Shown here: positions 59,840-64,000 of the stretch, piece by piece | Numbering within the stretch: the stretch's first letter is position 1 | How the letters are laid out: each line of letters starts with the position of its first letter | Assembly (NCBI RefSeq): GCF_040907265.1 | Contig: NZ_JBFOHP010000002.1 | Span: forward strand, 124,001 to 188,000 | DNA: 64,000 nucleotides | Source of the DNA: Streptomyces sclerotialus | GTDB lineage: Bacteria > Actinomycetota > Actinomycetes > Streptomycetales > Streptomycetaceae | Direction of reading: 5' to 3' | The notes under the pieces: generated by a model | Told to the model about the DNA's origin: nothing | The model's input: only the letters and a program-made list of their open reading frames with translations | Databases searched by the model: none | Made by a program: the position numbers and the translations under genes

Positions 59840-60466
59840 TTATCGGATCGGGGGTTCGGTCTTGGCTCGAACTTCGTCTTCGGTGACGCCAGGAGCGAGT
59901 TCGATAAGACGTAGACCGTATGGGGTGATGTCGAGTACGCAGAGGTCGGTGATGATGCGCTGGACGACTCCGCGGCCGGTGTAGGGCAGTGAGCACTCTT
60001 CTACGATCTTGTAACTGCCGTCGCGGGCGACGTGTTCCATGAGGACGACGACCTTTTTCGCACCATGGACCAGGTCCATCGCGCCGCCCATGCCCTTTAC
60101 CATCTTGCCGGGGATCATCCAATTTGCGATGTCGCCGCGAGCCGAGACCTGCATGGCGCCGAGGATGGCGGCGTGAATCTTGCCTGCGCGGATCATTCCG
60201 AAGCTGGTTGCGGAGTCGAAGAAGCTGGCGCCCTGGCGGACAGTCACGGTCTCCTTGCCCGCGTTGATCAGATCGGGGTCGATGTCGTCCTCGGCGGGGT
60301 ATGCACCAGTGCCGAGGATGCCGTTCTCGCTTTGCAGCACAAGCTCGACGTCGTCGGGCACATAGTTGGGGACGAGGGTGGGCAGCCCGATGCCGAGGTT
60401 GACGTAGTCGCCGTCGGTGAGCTCCGTCGCGGCCCGGGCGGCCATCTGCTCACGGGTCCAAGCCAT
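59840..60466 (-). CDS. 3-oxoacid CoA-transferase, subunit B
   Basis: A 208-residue beta subunit. The catalytic Glu47 lies in [11 protein letters not shown], the conserved SENG motif that forms the glutamyl-CoA thioester. [13 protein letters not shown] and the glycine-rich [21 protein letters not shown] are standard. With subunit A it moves CoA from succinyl-CoA to acetoacetate or 3-oxoadipate. Its ATG overlaps the subunit A stop (TGATG). The acceptor cannot be told apart from sequence motifs; no other beta-ketoadipate genes are in the window. Confidence 0.94.
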   Translation of the reverse strand: MAWTREQMAARAATELTDGDYVNLGIGLPTLVPNYVPDDVELVLQSENGILGTGAYPAEDDIDPDLINAGKETVTVRQGASFFDSATSFGMIRAGKIHAAILGAMQVSARGDIANWMIPGKMVKGMGGAMDLVHGAKKVVVLMEHVARDGSYKIVEECSLPYTGRGVVQRIITDLCVLDITPYGLRLIELAPGVTEDEVRAKTEPPIR

Positions 60467-61449
60467 CAGAGATCTCCCTTGTTGCTTTTGGTAGGCGCTA
60501 TGGCGCGGGGCGCGCGCTGCGATCGCGAACCGGTGCTGAGGATTGATGCCGCCCCCTCTTGGGGCCGACCGGTCAGCGGAAGCAATGCCGTTCGTGTGGC
60601 CGAGGAAGACGATCCTGGGCCGGCGGGCGGCAGCCAGAGTTTGTCATCGAAGCCCGCCGTGTCAGGCCCCGGCAGCGCGAGCGGGGCGCGTACGGTCCGT
60701 TTCTCGATCCGCTTGTCGGCGGCCTGTTCCGGGGTGAGCGGGAGGACGCGGTGGACGTAGACGCCGGGCAGGTGAACGTCGTTCGGCAGGATCTCGCCGG
60801 GTTCGACCAGACGCTCGACCTCGGCGATCGTGATTCGTCCCGCCATCGCGGCGAGCGGGTTGAAGTTGCGCGCAGCATCCTTGAAGACGAGGTTGCCGTG
60901 GCGGTCGCCCTTCCAAGCACGAACCAGGCCGAAGTCGGCCGTGATGGCCTCCTCCAGTACGAAGTCCTGCTCGCCGTCCCTGGTTTTGAAGGTCATCGCC
61001 GGTTTCTGGGGTGACATCTTGACGATGTTCCCGGCGTCGTTGTAACGCCAGGGAAGGCCGCCGTCCGCGACGTGCGTGCCGACACCGGTGCGGGTGTAGA
61101 ACGCGGCGATCCCGGAGCCGCCGGCGCGCATCCGCTCGGCAAGCGTGCCCTGCGGGGTGAGTTCGACCTCGAGTTCGCCGGCGAGGTACTGGCGGGCGAA
61201 CTCCTTGTTCTCCCCGACGTAGGAGGCCACCACGCGCCGCAGTCGCCCGGCGGAGAGCAGCAGGCCCAGTCCCCAGTCGTCGACGCCGGCGTTGTTGGAG
61301 ACCACTTCGAGATCGGTGGGACCGGCATCGTGGAGTGCCTGGATGAGTACGGAGGGGATGCCGCACAGGCCGAATCCGCCGACGGTCAGTGTGGCGCCGT
61401 CCGGAATATCGGCCACGGCCGCGGCAGCAGAGTGGATCACCTTGTCCAT
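60466..61449 (-). CDS. 3-oxoacid CoA-transferase, subunit A, with C-terminal extension
   Basis: A 327-residue alpha subunit. [25 protein letters not shown] is the CoA-binding GGFG(x)CG motif, and [30 protein letters not shown] follows. The conserved fold ends about residue 255 ([11 protein letters not shown]). The last 70 or so residues ([21 protein letters not shown] to [18 protein letters not shown]) are not part of the family and look like translated non-coding DNA. The gene is divergent from IclR. Confidence 0.92.
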   Translation of the reverse strand: MDKVIHSAAAAVADIPDGATLTVGGFGLCGIPSVLIQALHDAGPTDLEVVSNNAGVDDWGLGLLLSAGRLRRVVASYVGENKEFARQYLAGELEVELTPQGTLAERMRAGGSGIAAFYTRTGVGTHVADGGLPWRYNDAGNIVKMSPQKPAMTFKTRDGEQDFVLEEAITADFGLVRAWKGDRHGNLVFKDAARNFNPLAAMAGRITIAEVERLVEPGEILPNDVHLPGVYVHRVLPLTPEQAADKRIEKRTVRAPLALPGPDTAGFDDKLWLPPAGPGSSSSATRTALLPLTGRPQEGAASILSTGSRSQRAPRAIAPTKSNKGDL

Positions 61450-61488
61450 GCCGTCCAGTCCACTGCCATGCCGGAGGGGTGGTCAATG

Positions 61489-61520
61489 AGTGAGCGTGCA
61501 TCCTGGCCTTATTGCTCACT
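61489..61520. promoter_or_regulatory. inverted repeat between CoA-transferase and IclR
   Basis: AGTGAGC (61489-61495) pairs with GCTCACT (61514-61520) across 18 bp. It is in the divergent gap and is a candidate IclR site. Confidence 0.55.
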
Positions 61521-61581
61521 GCCTGAGCGCAGCGGGACGGCACGCGTCCATTGAATGAACGCAGCACGCTACGCTGTCACC

Positions 61582-62352
61582 ATGCCGGAGGGACCCAGCG
61601 TCACGCGCCGCATCGGCGCCGTCTTGCGCGCCCTCGCGGGCCGGGAACCGGCCGGCTCGACTACGACCGGCCTGGCCGCCTTGGTTGACCTGCCGCGGCC
61701 CACTGTTCATCGGCTGCTGACCGCTCTGGAGGCCGAGGGGATGGTCGAGCGCGACGGCGCCACCGCTGCCTGGCATCTAGGGCCTGAGTGTTTCCTGCTG
61801 GGCGCCGCGGCGACCGCTCGCCACGACATCGCGCCCGTCGCACGCAGCTCGGTCCTGCGTCTCGCCGACGAGACGCAGGAGAGCGCCTTCTTCTCCGTAC
61901 GACGCGGCGAGGAGACGGTGTGCCTGCTGCGCGAGGACGGCAGCTTCCCTATCCGGTCCCACGTGCTCCACGAGGGCATCCGGTTCCCCCTCGGCGTCGC
62001 GTCCGCCGGACTGGCGATCCTTGCGTTCCTCCCCGAAGGGGACCGCTCCGCCTACCTGCGCTCGCTGCCGGCCTCCACGCCGCTGCCTGACGGGCACTCG
62101 GCGGCCGAGCTCGAAGCGCGCGTCGAGGAGACCCGCCGACGCGGCTTCGCCGTCAACCCCGGGTTGATCGTCCCCGGCAGCTGGGGGATCGGCGCGGCCG
62201 TATTCAACCGCCAGGGCGAGCCGCGTTGGGCGCTGAGCATCACCGGCATCGAGCAGCGGCTGGCCCCGCCGCGACAGGCCGAGTTGGGCGCCCTGCTGAT
62301 GCGGGAGGCCCACGTGCTCTCTACGCGGATGGCCGGCCCGGCCCGCGGCTGA
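61582..62352 (+). CDS. IclR family regulator
   Basis: A 256-residue IclR protein. The winged helix is IGAVLRALAGREPAGSTTTGLAALVDLPRPTVHRLLTALEAEGMVERDGATAAWHLGP. The effector domain shows FFSVRRGEETVCLLREDGSFPIRSHVL, GIRFPLGVASAGLAILAFLP and RGFAVNPGLIVPGSWGIGAAVFN. The ATG at 61582 starts the conserved part. It probably controls the divergent CoA-transferase genes, as PcaR/PobR-type regulators do for aromatic catabolism. Confidence 0.93.
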   Translation: MPEGPSVTRRIGAVLRALAGREPAGSTTTGLAALVDLPRPTVHRLLTALEAEGMVERDGATAAWHLGPECFLLGAAATARHDIAPVARSSVLRLADETQESAFFSVRRGEETVCLLREDGSFPIRSHVLHEGIRFPLGVASAGLAILAFLPEGDRSAYLRSLPASTPLPDGHSAAELEARVEETRRRGFAVNPGLIVPGSWGIGAAVFNRQGEPRWALSITGIEQRLAPPRQAELGALLMREAHVLSTRMAGPARG

Positions 62353-62538
62353 CCCGGCCCGGTTCCTGCGCCGTACGATGCGGGGCATCGCCGCCGGGAA
62401 CGACGAGGTGCTGCGGCGACAACCGACGCTCCTTCGGCGCTGAACGCCGTGGCCGCCATCCTGCGGCCGACACCCTCAGCCGGGGCGCCTGACGGTGGGC
62501 GCCCAGGGCTGGCAGAACCCCGGCACTGCCCCGGAACT

Positions 62539-62554
62539 GACAGAATGACCTGTC
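62539..62554. promoter_or_regulatory. palindrome abutting the PucR-type start
   Basis: GACAG-aatgac-CTGTC ends exactly at the GTG start. CAGAAT could be a -10 of a leaderless message; this is a guess. It may be an autoregulatory site. No Shine-Dalgarno sequence is visible. Confidence 0.4.
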
Positions 62555-64000
62555 GTGGACACCGCTGAGCGCCTCTTCGAGATGCTGCTCGCCAGTGCCG
62601 ACCGGGCGGACTTCGACGCCCTCCTCGAGGCCGGCACGGCCGAGGCGTTGGCGGCCGGTCTGGGCGAGGGGGAGCTGGCCAAGCTGCGCCGCCAGCACTC
62701 GCTGGCACTGCGCGTGCGCGAGCAGATGGCCCACCAGGCCAGCCGGGAGTCGGAGCTGTCGGCGCTGAACCAGACCGCCATCGACCTCAACGAGATCCGC
62801 GACCTCGACCGGATCCTTACGGCGATCGTGCAACGAGCCCGGCGGCTGCTCGGTGCCGACATGACCTACCTCTCGCTCAACGACGAGGAACACGGGGCGT
62901 CGTATATGAAGGTCACCGACGGTGCCCTGACGCCGGAATTCCGGCGCTTGCGACTACCGCTCGGCACCGGCCTGCTCGGGCTGGTGGCCCAGGACGGGGC
63001 ACCGTACTTCACCGACGACTACCAGGCGGACGCCCGCTTTTTGCACCAGGGCGACATCGACGAGGCGGTGGCCGCCGAGCAGATTCAGGCCATCCTGGGC
63101 GTCCCGCTCATCGGCGCCGGGCGGGTGATCGGCGCCCTGCTTGCGGTGCACCGCCGCGTACGTCCCTTCCCGCCGCGCGAAGTGGCGCTGCTCGGCGCGT
63201 TCGCCGCCCACGCGGCGGTGGCGCTGGAGAGCGCGCGGCTCTTCGGCGAGGCCCGCGAGGCGCTGGCCGCGCTGGACACCGCCAACGAGCGGCTGCAGGC
63301 ACAAAACGATGAGATCGCCAGGGCCGCTGCCGCGCACGACCGGCTGACCCACGTCCTGACCGAGGGCGGCGCCCTGGAGAAGCTCGCCGCGGTGCTGGCG
63401 ACGACGCTGGGCGCCGACGTCGAGGTGTACGGCGAGGCCGACCAACTGCTCGCCCCGACAGCGCGCTCCGCGGCCGCGGACGTACGCACCGCGACGGCCC
63501 TGGCGCGCAATGCCGCCGGCTGTGTGCGGGTCACCGAGGGCACCTGGGCCGCCCGAGCCGCTGCGGCCGGCGAGCATCTTGGCACCCTCGTGGCGATGCG
63601 CGGGCACGACCTGACGGTGGCGGAGCAGCGCACGCTGGAGCGGGGCGCGGAGGTGGCGGCCATCGTGCTGCTGCTGCGGCGCACTGAGTTGGAGGCCGTC
63701 GGCCGGGCCCGTGGCGAGCTGCTCACCGACCTGCTGGCGCGGGAGCGCCTCGACCCGGCGCGGCTGCGCGACCTGGCGCGCCGCCAGGGCGTCGACCTCG
63801 ACGCGCGGCTCGCCATCGCGATCGCCCGGCCGGCCGATGAGGCGGACCCTGGCCACCGTGCGCGCCGGGCGGCAACCCTCGCGGCCGAGGCCGAGCGTGG
63901 TACCGGGACTGCGTCATCGTTCTGGCCCCGCTCGCACCCGGCGATCTCGGCCGGCTCGTCACCCGGCGCCTGCCAGGCGCCACGGTCGGGCTCGCTGTGT
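62555..64000 (+). pseudogene. GAF/PucR-type regulator, frameshifted and cut by the window end
   Basis: From GTG 62555 the frame is open to the window end. Residues 1-70 are helical, 72-230 form a GAF domain (LDRILTAIVQRARRLLGADMTYLSLND, ILGVPLIGAGRVIGALLAVHR), then a coiled coil (LDTANERLQAQNDEIARAAA) and the CdaR GGDEF-like region (LEAVGRARGELLTDLLARERLD). Near 63890-63900 the sense switches frame: the frame starting at 63901 reads YRDCVIVLAPLAPGDLGRLVTRRLPGATVGLAV, which is the true continuation. So it carries a frameshift or base error. The C-terminal HTH_30 domain is outside the window. Confidence 0.8.

Noticed and set aside
59840..62352. Complete beta-ketoadipate (pca) cluster
   Set aside because: Only the CoA-transferase pair and an IclR regulator are present; no ring-cleavage, lactonase or thiolase genes are visible.

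Overview
The DNA is very GC-rich throughout, with strong third-position G/C. The gene content is typical of a Streptomyces-type actinomycete: TetR/MarR/HxlR/IclR/AraC regulators, a TipA-like MerR, CYP105-like P450s with a small ferredoxin, a DrrA-type ABC pair and a DUF6314 protein. There is no rRNA, tRNA, ribosomal or other core gene. Small oxidoreductases paired with their own regulators, many gene remnants and IS scars point to an accessory, arm-like part of a linear chromosome. The species assignment is an inference.

Layout. 1-12 kb: a GNAT tail, hypotheticals, an aldo/keto reductase divergent from its TetR, a P-loop kinase, a DinB protein, a broken MFS gene, a VWA protein, a DUF4232-like lipoprotein and a frameshifted SnoaL-like gene. 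11-22 kb: MFS/HxlR, AraC, quinone reductase, TipA-like MerR with a textbook MerR promoter, glutathione peroxidase, remnants of a NACHT-type gene and an IS630 transposase, and a cupin/AraC pair. 22.5-29 kb: a DUF4157 (eCIS-associated) protein, then a three-gene minus-strand operon of 2OG-Fe(II) oxygenase, XYP-type cyclodipeptide synthase and 14-TM MFS exporter, with a TetX-like FAD monooxygenase upstream. This looks like a minimal diketopiperazine pathway and is the best candidate for a new system here. 29-41 kb: AhpD-like protein, B12-binding MerR, GAF-ANTAR protein, ferredoxin plus P450, an ABC/DUF4097/ribbon-helix-helix operon, and a second, paralogous P450 divergent from a regulator with an IS30-like HTH. 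41-46 kb: SLC13-type transporter with glycerate kinase, LysR remnant, BKACE enzyme, SnoaL-like protein divergent from TetR. 47-58 kb: isochorismatase-like protein, NIPSNAP-SDR fusion with MarR, TetR/SDR pair, TetR plus a three-gene SDR operon, and IS5 and other scars. 58.5-64 kb: S66 LD-carboxypeptidase, CoA-transferase A/B divergent from IclR, and a frameshifted GAF/PucR regulator running off the end.

Two general features stand out. First, more than 20 short tandem-repeat arrays (units mostly 6-20 bp, each locus with its own unrelated unit) fill intergenic gaps and run into the 3' ends of several genes, adding low-complexity tails to proteins. Second, many divergent gene pairs carry clear palindromic operators that can be read directly from the sequence.
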